Below, piece after piece: positions 9,526 to 16,814 of a stretch of DNA of 64,000 nucleotides. The translations under genes were made by a program, and so were the position numbers. A model generated the notes under the pieces. It was not told where the DNA came from. It searched no databases and saw nothing but the letters and a program-made list of their open reading frames with translations. The stretch is from an uncultured Bacilli bacterium (lineage in GTDB: Bacteria > Bacillota_I > Bacilli_A > RF39 > UBA660). The stretch's first letter is position 1; the number at the start of each line of letters is the position of its first letter. The DNA lies in the NCBI GenBank assembly GCA_910587065.1, contig CAJUMA010000006.1:46589-110588 (forward strand), in the 5' to 3' direction.

Positions 9526-10242
9526 ATGGAATTTTATAAAGTAAATAATATTAATGATTTTTTAAAAGAAGGCAGAACAAATGCCAGTGAATTACTTGGA
9601 CTAAAAGGAACAATAGAAAGCTATATAAAAAATTTCTTTGGCCCAGCAATAGATTTAAAATTAGATATGAATCTTAACATCATTGTTCAAGGAGATTATA
9701 AAGCTATTTTCTTCGATCAAACAGCTTTACTTAATCCACTTGCAAAATTATTAGATGTTGATACATCGGCAATTAATCCTGAGGATTTTGCTTCAATTTT
9801 GCGCGTTAGAATCCAAAATAAATTAAATGAACTAAAAATTATAAAAAGTGAGGGAGAACTTGTAGTTAATTTCCCAACTATTAGAAGTATATATGCTAAT
9901 AAAAAAGATCACATTGAAAAATCTGTTCAAATTGAAAAATCTTGCAATAGTATTAAGCCATCAAATCAAGCCGATTTAATAAAAGGAAAAAAACTACACG
10001 AATTAGGTATATCTAGAACTGAACATGCAAGTAACTTAATTGAAGCGCACACGTTTAGTTTACAATCATTTATGATTGCATACTATGCTGATATTGAAAG
10101 AATAGAAAGATACATTGAATACTTAGCAGCTAATGTAAGTCAAGCAATGATGCCAATAACGACAATGCAATCACTTGATGAAAATAAGATCAATGCATAC
10201 ATTAATAATTTAAGGACTACACAAAAGAAAAAAGAACTTTAA
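9526..10242 (+). CDS. Protein of unknown function
   Basis: 238 residues, mixed alpha/beta, no signal peptide or membrane helices. Own promoter, AAGGGG ribosome site and a terminator after the stop: a monocistronic gene. The C-terminal 100 residues are helical and end in a basic tail. No family is recognised. Confidence 0.65.
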   Translation: MEFYKVNNINDFLKEGRTNASELLGLKGTIESYIKNFFGPAIDLKLDMNLNIIVQGDYKAIFFDQTALLNPLAKLLDVDTSAINPEDFASILRVRIQNKLNELKIIKSEGELVVNFPTIRSIYANKKDHIEKSVQIEKSCNSIKPSNQADLIKGKKLHELGISRTEHASNLIEAHTFSLQSFMIAYYADIERIERYIEYLAANVSQAMMPITTMQSLDENKINAYINNLRTTQKKKEL

Positions 10243-10278
10243 AAAGCTTAATACCGAGTTTTGAAGTTTGAGAGAACA

Positions 10279-10312
10279 AAAAGAGGTTGTTAAAATATAA
10301 CCTCTTTTTTGT
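10279..10312 (+). terminator. Rho-independent terminator
   Basis: AAAAGAGGTT and AACCTCTTTT arms around a 10-nt loop, then a T-run. Ends the 9526-10242 gene and abuts the stop of the small - strand remnant. Confidence 0.8.
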
Positions 10313-10541
10313 TAGATTAGATCTTTATAAACTTTCTCAATTTTCTTTAATTCGTCATACTCTTCCTTAGATGCACTCCTTTTTTTCATAGACTTCTTAA
10401 TATCAGTAATTCTCTTAGTATAATTAATTGAAGTTTCTTCGTTACTTAACCGCGCAATTTATTTAATATATCTAAAACTTCATTATGCTCTTGCTCAGTC
10501 ATTTTATATTTATCTACATATTTAAGAATTTCTGCTTCCAT
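10312..10541 (-). pseudogene. Small helical gene interrupted by a frameshift
   Basis: From ATG 10541 (GAGGTT upstream) the frame reads MEAEILKYVDKYKMTEQEHN and stops after 31-32 codons at a TAA near 10445. In the next frame, without a gap, about 45 more codons continue (ARLSNEETSINYTKRITDIK...) to a TAA at 10312. Joined, they give one coherent lysine/glutamate-rich helical protein of about 76 residues. Either a one-base deletion has broken the gene, or this is a sequencing error. It follows the DUF3419-like gene on the same strand. Function unknown. Confidence 0.5.
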
Positions 10542-10552
10542 CTAACATAACC

Positions 10553-11590
10553 TCATTTATCTATCACTACTATGTCATAGAGTTTAAAAAAATCATACAT
10601 TTCCAATTTTCTTCTTTTAATTACTTCTTCATTTGCAGTAATAATAGCTTTGCCATGACAACCATATAAATCATCAATTAAAAATCCTTCATCCTCTCTA
10701 AATATTTGAGCATATTTAGATTTATCATAATAAACATCTTCACTCATATTGTTAGATCCTCCTAAATAGCCAAAAACTAAAATCCCAGCATCACTCAAAT
10801 GTGGCTTTAATTCGTTTAAGATATATTCTTTAAATCTTTCTAATCTAATTCTAAGGCGTTTTTGTGGTAAAAATGTGCTAGTAAACTCAAAGATATTTGA
10901 TAAATACATAAAGTAATATTCATCCGATAAAGACTCGGCTAAATCCATGATATCTTTATCAATAAACTTAATTTGTAAGTTTTCTGTGTCTTCTAACGCC
11001 CTACTTAAAACTTTTTGATTATGCGCTCCTAAATAAGACTCATTATTAGAAACAGTTCTATTTTGATTTGGAAAATGAATGAAACTATCGTACTGTTGAT
11101 ATAAAATAGATGAAACATTATTCGTAATTTTAAGGCCTTTCTTTTTCATATAATCATATAAACATTCAAAATAATATAAAGATTCCGGTCTTAAAAAGTT
11201 TTTACATTCCCTAAATAAATCATATTCTAAAATTTCATCACCATAGCTATCACCCATAAAGAATCTTTTAAATAAATCTCCTCTTTCTTCACCTAAATGA
11301 GCTTTAAAAAAAGCAAGTTTTAAATCAGCAATATATTTTGCCAAAGCATTAACATCAAAACATGTAATATCTCGAGAACCCTTTACTACTAAATCAAGTA
11401 AACTATCACCACTTCCTGTTACAGTCAAAACTCTTTTATCTTCAATAAATTTACAATAACTAGAAAAAAGATTCGCTGAATCCTCCGTATTAAATGGATA
11501 AACTGGTGTAATTCCCTTAAAATTCTTTACCTCACTGTAATCTTTATTTAATAATTTTATAGATTTTTCTATGTCATTTTGTACACTCAT
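10553..11590 (-). CDS. DUF3419/BtaA-like SAM-dependent transferase
   Basis: About 345 residues. VLTVTGSGDSLLDLVVKG followed by DITCFDVNALAKYIADLK matches motif I and the acidic post-I loop of class I SAM enzymes, with the GSGDS/DVN style of DUF3419. Its best known member, BtaA, transfers the aminocarboxypropyl group of SAM to diacylglycerol for betaine lipid synthesis. A BtaB-type N-methyltransferase is not seen here, so the substrate is uncertain. The start MSVQND is preferred because the longer frame begins inside the upstream gene. Confidence 0.65.
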   Translation of the reverse strand: MSVQNDIEKSIKLLNKDYSEVKNFKGITPVYPFNTEDSANLFSSYCKFIEDKRVLTVTGSGDSLLDLVVKGSRDITCFDVNALAKYIADLKLAFFKAHLGEERGDLFKRFFMGDSYGDEILEYDLFRECKNFLRPESLYYFECLYDYMKKKGLKITNNVSSILYQQYDSFIHFPNQNRTVSNNESYLGAHNQKVLSRALEDTENLQIKFIDKDIMDLAESLSDEYYFMYLSNIFEFTSTFLPQKRLRIRLERFKEYILNELKPHLSDAGILVFGYLGGSNNMSEDVYYDKSKYAQIFREDEGFLIDDLYGCHGKAIITANEEVIKRRKLEMYDFFKLYDIVVIDK

Positions 11591-11630
11591 AATAAAAATC
11601 CCCAAACTAAAGAGTATTTTAAATCTAAAA

Positions 11631-12146
11631 CTATTTTTTATCAACAAATTTCTTTTTAAAATAACCATTAAAAGCAACTTTTGCATCATTTACAACAATA
11701 AAAGAATTCTTATCTAAAGATTTTACTAAATTAATACATTCCCTATATCTTTTCTTGCTTATACTTAAATATAAAATACTTTTATTATCGATTGTTTTAA
11801 GAACTGAAACACCAAAATTAGCACTTCTTATCTTTAAAACATCACTTGCACTTATTTTTGATGAAATAACTTGAACATTATAAATTCCATCAACAAATAA
11901 CTCATTAAGGAGTGTTCCAAGATATGTTCCTGTCGCATATCCTAAAGAATAAAAAATCGCGATTAGAATACTACTATCATAACTTACTAAAGCAGCTCTA
12001 GCTGCATAAAACCATACAAATACTTCAATAAAAGCTATTGAAGATGATACTATTTTATTACCTTTAACGACAAACATTGTTCTTAAAGTACCTAAACTAA
12101 CATCAATAATTCTTGATACAAATATTTTAAAGCAAACTAGTACCAT
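11631..12146 (-). CDS. UPF0316 (DUF2179-type) membrane protein
   Basis: About 171 residues. SRIIDVSLGTLRTMFVVKG, then FIEVFVWFYAARAAL and GYATGTYLGTLLNE are signatures of UPF0316 proteins: three N-terminal membrane helices and a small cytoplasmic alpha/beta domain related to DUF2179. The biochemical role is not established; the cytoplasmic fold resembles ligand-sensing domains. The start is the ATG preceded by GGTGATATT, 26 codons inside the longer frame. Divergent from the cotJ genes. Confidence 0.8.
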   Translation of the reverse strand: MVLVCFKIFVSRIIDVSLGTLRTMFVVKGNKIVSSSIAFIEVFVWFYAARAALVSYDSSILIAIFYSLGYATGTYLGTLLNELFVDGIYNVQVISSKISASDVLKIRSANFGVSVLKTIDNKSILYLSISKKRYRECINLVKSLDKNSFIVVNDAKVAFNGYFKKKFVDKK

Positions 12147-12250
12147 AATATCACCATTATTAGTATGTACCATATAATAAAAAATACATATAATATTATG
12201 AAAGTGCGTTTTTTTAACGAACATTCAAAGAACAAAAATGGAGGTTACTT

Positions 12251-12646
12251 ATGTTATTTGAATTTATTTCAGATGTTTCGGACAATAATAATTCGCAAAT
12301 ATTTGATTTAACAGAGGGTTTCACTAAAGGCAATATGTTTGCAAACCTTTATGAACCATACAAAAATTACACACCAAAAGAGATTAAACCTAAGACAGAA
12401 AGACAAGCTTTATTAGATAAAATATATAAATTATGTTTTGCTTTAAATGATTTAAATCTATATCTTGATCTTTATCCAGATGATACTGCTGCTTACGAAC
12501 TCTTTAAAAAATATTCTTTAATGTACAATAAATGCTGTGAAGAATACGGAAGAATGTATCAAGTGCTAGAGTTAACTAATGATACAAACGAAAAATATAC
12601 ATGGTTAAATAATCCATGGCCATGGGAGGATAGTTATAATGTTTAA
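12251..12646 (+). CDS. cotJB: Fused CotJA-CotJB spore coat protein
   Basis: 131 residues. Residues about 25-45 (FTKGNMFANLYEPYKNYTP) resemble the end of CotJA. Residues about 50-128 are a clear CotJB: LLDKIYKLCFALNDLNLYLD, a PDDTAAYELFKKY helix and the C-terminal NNPWPWE. In Bacillus, CotJA and CotJB are separate inner-coat proteins made in the mother cell with CotJC; here the CotJA segment is short and fused. A GGAGG site precedes the ATG, and the stop overlaps the cotJC start by 8 nt. The upstream 100 bp are AT rich; no sigma-E promoter could be confirmed by eye. Confidence 0.85.
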   Translation: MLFEFISDVSDNNNSQIFDLTEGFTKGNMFANLYEPYKNYTPKEIKPKTERQALLDKIYKLCFALNDLNLYLDLYPDDTAAYELFKKYSLMYNKCCEEYGRMYQVLELTNDTNEKYTWLNNPWPWEDSYNV

Positions 12647-12845
12647 ATATGATAAAAAATTACCTTATCCAATTGACATAAAAAGAAAAGATCTAAAAAT
12701 GGCTAAAGCTATATTAACTCAATTCGGTGGAGCTAATTCTGAGCTTGCCGCTGCTTTAAGATACTTTTCTCAGAAATTTACTATGCCAGATAAACATGGA
12801 GAAGCACTTTTAAATGATATAGCAACTGAAGAATTGATACAATAA
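12639..12845 (+). pseudogene. cotJC: cotJC 5' fragment, disrupted by prophage
   Basis: The first 65 residues (MFKYDKKLPYPIDIKRKD, LRYFSQKFTMP, LLNDIATEE) match the N-terminus of CotJC, a manganese-catalase family spore coat protein. After TEE the host reading frame is lost: phage DNA adds Leu-Ile-Gln and a stop. The missing part (LGHLEMIATM...) resumes at 43450 on the far side of the prophage. The join restores TEELGHLEMI in frame. The last glutamate and the following histidine form the family's E-x-x-H metal ligands, so this fragment alone should be inactive. Confidence 0.92.
12831..12833 (+). other. attL core of the prophage
   Basis: GAA shared with attR at 43450. Left of it is cotJC sequence, right of it phage sequence. 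The reconstructed attP has ATAATC and GATTAT as a 6-bp inverted repeat placed almost symmetrically around the core, as expected for a large serine integrase site. The exact 2-bp crossover within or beside GAA cannot be fixed by eye. Confidence 0.8.
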
Positions 12846-12891
12846 GATTATCATAAATAAAAGCCATAGATAAAATAAGGAGAAAAAAGAG

Positions 12892-12934
12892 CAAAAAAAA
12901 AGAGAGGTAACCAACATTTTAGTCGGGAACCTCC
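12892..12934 (-). terminator. Terminator of the prophage late operon
   Basis: On the - strand AGGTTCCCGAC and GTTGGTTACCT arms (with a few wobble or mismatched pairs) followed by a run of T. Lies just after the lysin gene and before attL, closing the 19-kb late operon. Confidence 0.7.
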
Positions 12935-12938
12935 TTTT

Positions 12939-13994
12939 TTAGTTAATTGTTAATACTTGCCCTGGTTTAATTAAGTTAGGGTTAGATCCTATAACAGATT
13001 TATTATCGTTATAGATCTTTTGCCATGTAGTACCATACTTAGAAGCGATACCACTTAAAGTATCTCCACTCTTAACAGTATATGTTCTACTATTGTTGGT
13101 AACGACATTAGTGTCCTTACCAGCACCAGGTATTTTAATTTGTTGTCCTACATGAATAAGATTAGGGTTACTAATATTATTGTATGCGGCCAACTTTTGA
13201 TATGTAGTACCATACCTAGAAGCAATACCACTTAAAGTATCTCCAGCTACTACTGTATAAACAGAGTCGCTATTTGATGTACTAGGTTGTGGAGTTGGGT
13301 TACTTGGTTGTGTAGGCTCTTGTGGTTGTACGCTTCCGTCAGCACTAAAACCATTTAAACCTTTTTGTCTCATAATGGCTGGGTAATCATAGTAAGCGTA
13401 GTTTTGATCTACAGTCATACCAGCTACTTTATTAGTTCTAATACGGTTAGTTTCTCCGCCGAATTGCCATAGACCGCCTGCTGGGCTACTTGGTCTGTTA
13501 GAACTCCAGTTAGCTACCCATTTATCATATTTAGCTAATTGTGGTGTATCAATATAATTGTTAAACCAGTTACTATTAGCGTAAATAGATACATAATAGC
13601 CTTTAGCTTCTAAAAACTCGCAGAAACCTTTAATAGCAGCTGTTACAGCAGCCTTACCAGCCTTAGCTTGGTAATGACTATCTTCTACATCTATAGCTAT
13701 AGGGTACTCGAATTGTTTACCTTTCAAACAATTATTATACATATATTCAGCCTCAGCTCGGCCGTTTTCGTAAGTAGTAGCGCAACTATACCAATAAGCA
13801 CCGACACCAATACCATTAGCTTTAGCATTTCTGTAATGATTTTCGAATTGATTATCTTTTGACTTGCTGACTCCGTTACCATAGCCAGTAAAACCAGCTC
13901 TTAAGATAGCAAACCTAACACCTTCATTTTTAGCAGCTGTTAGATTTATTCCTCTTTGATATGTACTAATATCAATACCAAATACTTTTTCCAT
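12939..13994 (-). CDS. Endolysin: GH25 lysozyme with two LysM domains
   Basis: 351 residues. Residues 1-200 are a GH25 (Cellosyl-type) muramidase: FGIDISTYQ at the start, [19 protein letters not shown] and the catalytic-region AIDVED near residue 100, then WQFGG. A Pro/Ser/Thr/Gln linker (about 215-240) joins two LysM repeats ([20 protein letters not shown] and [20 protein letters not shown]) that bind peptidoglycan glycan. No signal peptide, so release depends on the holin encoded upstream. Cleaves beta-1,4 bonds between MurNAc and GlcNAc during lysis. Confidence 0.95.
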   Translation of the reverse strand: MEKVFGIDISTYQRGINLTAAKNEGVRFAILRAGFTGYGNGVSKSKDNQFENHYRNAKANGIGVGAYWYSCATTYENGRAEAEYMYNNCLKGKQFEYPIAIDVEDSHYQAKAGKAAVTAAIKGFCEFLEAKGYYVSIYANSNWFNNYIDTPQLAKYDKWVANWSSNRPSSPAGGLWQFGGETNRIRTNKVAGMTVDQNYAYYDYPAIMRQKGLNGFSADGSVQPQEPTQPSNPTPQPSTSNSDSVYTVVAGDTLSGIASRYGTTYQKLAAYNNISNPNLIHVGQQIKIPGAGKDTNVVTNNSRTYTVKSGDTLSGIASKYGTTWQKIYNDNKSVIGSNPNLIKPGQVLTIN

Positions 13995-14005
13995 AAAGTA
14001 CCTCC

Positions 14006-14248
14006 TTATTTCATTTTTTGTAAATTATGTCCTATATCGTAGATACCACCAGCTATTAAGCCACTAACGGCTATAGCTGTACTAAAATCTTTAGTAATGA
14101 TCCACTCTATAACGGCCACAATAACGCCGATTAAGATATTTTGTATAGGTATTAAGTTAGTATTAAACCAACTTACTTTTTTCGCGATTAAACCACAAAA
14201 AAAGGTTACTACCATAGTAACCAACATTATAATAGCTTCTAAAGTCAT
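14006..14248 (-). CDS. Phage holin
   Basis: About 80 residues with membrane helices at roughly residues 5-23 and 35-55, a Gly-rich third segment ([13 protein letters not shown]), and a short charged tail. Size, topology and position directly upstream of the lysin fit a phage holin (Hol44-like). The start is the ATG after GAGGTGTCAGATA, a leader reused at 32811 and 34435. Confidence 0.75.
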   Translation of the reverse strand: MTLEAIIMLVTMVVTFFCGLIAKKVSWFNTNLIPIQNILIGVIVAVIEWIITKDFSTAIAVSGLIAGGIYDIGHNLQKMK

Positions 14249-14259
14249 TATCTGACACC

Positions 14260-14562
14260 TCACTTTCTTTCTTCTAATTGATCTATTCTGTGATGTGCTG
14301 ATTTTGCCGACTGTTCTACAGCTGATACACGTTCGGCCAACTGTTGTATTGACTTACTAAAGTCTTTGTTATCGAGCCTTATTTCGTCAATATTTCTACT
14401 TATCATATCAAGTTTTGTTTCTAGCTTAGTTGACATAGCCACTTCCTCTTTAGTCTCTTGTTTTGTGTTCTTTTTACTATTCATATAAAAGGTAGCATAA
14501 CCAATTATTCCACCTATGATAGTAAAAAGTAAGCCTATTGAAATCATTGTCGAGCTTTCCAT
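14260..14562 (-). CDS. XhlA-like membrane/coiled-coil lysis accessory protein
   Basis: 100 residues: one N-terminal membrane helix (MISIGLLFTIIGGIIGYATF) and a long charged coiled coil ending in HHRIDQLEERK. This one-helix-plus-coil layout next to a holin is typical of XhlA-type or holin-associated proteins. Its stop overlaps the holin frame and its start touches the stop of the upstream gene. Confidence 0.6.
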   Translation of the reverse strand: MESSTMISIGLLFTIIGGIIGYATFYMNSKKNTKQETKEEVAMSTKLETKLDMISRNIDEIRLDNKDFSKSIQQLAERVSAVEQSAKSAHHRIDQLEERK

Positions 14563-15089
14563 TATTCTTTATTTTCCGTTCCAGGTATTGTAGGGAAATC
14601 TACGTCAAATGGGAAGTTAGGCTGTTTTGTAATATCTCTTAAAGCTTGCCTATAAGTAGACCAGTCTCCATTTAAGATATTACCAAGAGAGGTAAATAAG
14701 TCTTTAATAACGGTTAACATAGTGGCCGCGTTAATCGTCTCTGGTATTTCTATACCAAGTCTATCAATAAGGACGTGTTTGTCGCTATCAGCGAGTAACT
14801 TGTCTCTTATTGCTCTTATTTCGGCTGATTTCGAAGCGATAAAGTTATCTTTAGCCATTTGTAGCCATGTCTCATAATTATCATTTATATAAGACTCTAA
14901 ATCGTTTCTATAAACTATATTGACTGTGTATTCATAATAAAGATATACCGTTTGTTCTGATCCGTCTTCTGATGTTCTCTTAACTTCTTCTATGTCGTCA
15001 AAAAAAACAACCTCTATAAGGTTGCCTTTATGATCGCCAATTTTAAAGTTAAGTGGTCTTATTGTGCTTTCTGTCTTTTTTACTTTCAT
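14562..15089 (-). CDS. Tail fibre assembly chaperone-like protein
   Basis: 175 residues. The C-terminal motif WSTYRQALRDITKQPNFP followed by FPTIP matches the YRQALRDI-x-Q-x-x-FP signature of tail-fibre assembly/DUF4376-type proteins, which help fold or attach receptor-binding fibres. The preceding helix RDKLLADSDK is also typical. A perfect AAGGAGG precedes the ATG at 15089, which lies inside the end of the RT gene (41-nt overlap). Its place beside the DGR target suggests it chaperones the variable receptor-binding protein. Confidence 0.7.
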   Translation of the reverse strand: MKVKKTESTIRPLNFKIGDHKGNLIEVVFFDDIEEVKRTSEDGSEQTVYLYYEYTVNIVYRNDLESYINDNYETWLQMAKDNFIASKSAEIRAIRDKLLADSDKHVLIDRLGIEIPETINAATMLTVIKDLFTSLGNILNGDWSTYRQALRDITKQPNFPFDVDFPTIPGTENKE

Positions 15090-16113
15090 TTCTTATAACC
15101 TCCTTACACAATTTATAATTGACATACGGTTTTATGTACTTCTGTTGATAATTATAAGAGTTACAGTGTTTTAGCCAGCCGCTATAACTAATCATAGCAG
15201 CGGCGTCGTGGAAAGTTATGTGATCTTTCTTACTCATTTTCTTCGCACGCCTCTTAATTCTTAAGAAATTACTTCTTCTAAGAGTAGTATACCCACGATA
15301 GAAGCGATAGCCTAAGAAATCAAGAGGCCTAGACTCAGTCTTGAAAAGCTGCCAATTTTCTTTTATCGTTAGCTTTTCTTTACTTAGAAAATTGTCGATT
15401 TCTATTTTGATCTTTCGTAATTCTTTTTTGTTGTTAGAAAATAATACCATGTCGTCCATATAACGCACGTAATATTTTACTTTTAAGTGTTCTTTTATAA
15501 AATGATCGAGATCCTGTAAATAAAAATTCGCAAACCATTGACTCGTGAAATTTTCGATAGGTATACCTTCGATACCACTATCAATAATAAGGTCTATAAG
15601 ATTAAGAGTATCTTTATCTTTTAAGATCCTACGAAATTTATTTTTCAGTATCTGCTTGTCAATACTAGGGTAAAACTTCTTAATATCAAGCTTTAAACAA
15701 TATTTAGTATACTTACGATCTTGTACTAAGATCTTTTTAATATGTCTCATACCACGCATAATACCGCGGCCTTTAACACTAGCGCAGCAAAACTCATACA
15801 TACCTTTCATAAGCAAAGGTTCTATCTGGAGCATTAACGCCCAGTGTACTATTTGATCTGGGTAGAAACGTGGCTTATAAATAATACGTTCCTTTTTATT
15901 AGCTCCGTCGTGTATTTTCATTTCAACGTATGGACTAGGTCTATACGTTTTATCTTTTAACGACTTTTGTATCTGTAAAGCGTAATATGTAGGAGAGTCG
16001 AGTATCTTTTCGACACTATTACGACCACTTTTACCTTTACTAGCTTTATAGATAGCTGCTTCAATATTGCTTAATTCTGTGATTTTTTGATAAATGTTAC
16101 CTGTTCTTTTCAT
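15049..16113 (-). CDS. Diversity-generating retroelement reverse transcriptase
   Basis: 354 residues. RT motifs in order: basic-aromatic RIIYKPRFYPDQIVHWAL (motifs 1-2, about 77-93), KLDIKKFYPSID (motif 3/A, 141-152), GIPIENFTSQWFANFYL (motif 4, 183-199), YVRYMDDMVLF (motif 5/C, catalytic YMDD at 218-221) and PLDFLGYRF (263-271). SQ in motif 4, where most other RTs have QG, is diagnostic of DGR RTs. Its job is to copy the template repeat with adenine-specific errors so the cDNA replaces the variable repeat of the receptor-binding gene. The ATG has AGGACCAGGAAAT upstream. No Avd gene is adjacent. Confidence 0.95.
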   Translation of the reverse strand: MKRTGNIYQKITELSNIEAAIYKASKGKSGRNSVEKILDSPTYYALQIQKSLKDKTYRPSPYVEMKIHDGANKKERIIYKPRFYPDQIVHWALMLQIEPLLMKGMYEFCCASVKGRGIMRGMRHIKKILVQDRKYTKYCLKLDIKKFYPSIDKQILKNKFRRILKDKDTLNLIDLIIDSGIEGIPIENFTSQWFANFYLQDLDHFIKEHLKVKYYVRYMDDMVLFSNNKKELRKIKIEIDNFLSKEKLTIKENWQLFKTESRPLDFLGYRFYRGYTTLRRSNFLRIKRRAKKMSKKDHITFHDAAAMISYSGWLKHCNSYNYQQKYIKPYVNYKLCKEVIRNESKKDRKHNKTT

Positions 16114-16213
16114 ATTTCCTGGTCCTTATAATTCTTATATTTGCCTGCGAGTTTTTCGAGAAATTTCTTTAATAGAAGATAAACCTACTAAACCCACCCA
16201 GAACGACTAATTT

Positions 16214-16227
16214 TTAGCAAGCGCTAA
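16214..16227 (-). other. Short hairpin between template cassette A and RT
   Basis: TTAGC-GCTT-GCTAA on the coding (-) strand: a perfect 5-bp stem with a 4-nt loop, 101 nt upstream of the RT start. It may belong to the template RNA's 3' structured part. Role unknown. Confidence 0.4.
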
Positions 16228-16256
16228 GGAAAATGATGTGTAAGGAATTTAATGAT

Positions 16257-16362
16257 AAGTAGTCGAGCTCCGTAGTTGATGTTCGTGTTCGAAGACGCAG
16301 CATTGGTATTCCAACACCACAAGCCACAACGGGTATTATCAGGCCAAGCACCGCCGACAAGA
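16257..16362 (-). repeat. DGR template-like cassette A (RT-proximal)
   Basis: Homologous to the variable repeat at both ends (CTTGTCGGCGG at the 5' end and GGAGCTCGACTACTT at the 3' end on the - strand) with an identical 78-nt interior length. Read in the target frame it gives WNTNAASSNTNINYGAR: six of its codons are AAY, the usual design of a template repeat, where adenines mark positions to be randomised. It does not match the present variable repeat by adenine-only changes, so it may serve another target or have been used earlier. Not part of any supported gene. Confidence 0.75.
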
Positions 16363-16413
16363 AAACATACACCTAACCGCGAAGCGTACACATCAGATCC
16401 CAATTCTTAATAT

Positions 16414-16522
16414 AAGTGGTCGAGCTCCGATGTTCGTCCACGCATTAGAGGAAGTTTCGTTACAATTCCAACACCACAAGCCACAGTACAGACCATTGGT
16501 CCACCTACCGCCGACAAGAGCT
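16414..16522 (-). repeat. DGR template repeat, cassette B (best match to the VR)
   Basis: Same flanks and the same 78-nt interior length. In the target frame: WNCNETSSNAWTNIGAR, where the VR reads WYCGETSSDAWTVIGAR. Over the 54 interior positions next to the 3' (IMH) end, six bases differ and all six are A in this cassette on the coding strand; 41 of 41 non-A positions are identical. This is the hallmark of a template and its diversified copy. The remaining 24 positions at the 5' end differ at 12 sites that are mostly not A. Confidence 0.85.
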
Positions 16523-16578
16523 AATAACAAAGAGACGAAACGACCGAAGCAAACACACCAAGTCCCTATATTTTATAC

Positions 16579-16686
16579 AAGTAGTCGAGCTCCGACACTC
16601 GTCCAAGTCGCAGAGGAAGTAGCGTCGAAAGTACAACCCCACAGACCACTAGAGGTAGCACTATTAAACCTACCGCCGACACGAGC
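16579..16686 (-). repeat. DGR template-like cassette C (VR-proximal)
   Basis: Third copy with the same 78-nt interior and flanks (GTGTCGGCGG ... GGAGCTCGACTACTT). In the target frame it reads GGRFNSATSGLWGCTF then DATSSATWTSVGAR, with ACY/AGY/GAC codons rather than AAY, so it resembles either a differently designed template or the relic of a diversified variable region. It differs from A, B and VR at both A and non-A sites. A stop codon lies directly upstream in frame. Confidence 0.65.
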
Positions 16687-16753
16687 AAAAAACTAAAAAG
16701 GCGTAAAGATCGGAACTTACACATCACTCCCCAAATTTTAAAATGGGGCGTCG

Positions 16754-16767
16754 CCGACTTTCGTCGG
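16754..16767 (-). other. DGR hairpin downstream of the variable repeat
   Basis: On the coding strand CCGAC-GAAA-GTCGG: 5-bp stem, GAAA loop, about 50 nt after the target stop codon. A GC-rich hairpin with a GRNA-type tetraloop downstream of the VR is a known DGR element that increases retrohoming in Bordetella phage BPP-1. Here the stem is shorter than the one known from that phage. Confidence 0.6.
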
Positions 16768-16814
16768 TACAATTTAATTTTATTTATGGGAGGCTGGCCG
16801 CCCTCAAACCCCCG

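Noticed and set aside
16430..16772. Short reading frames over the template cassettes as genes
   Set aside because: No ribosome sites; the frames follow from the lectin-derived sequence of the cassettes and are interrupted by stops at their edges.
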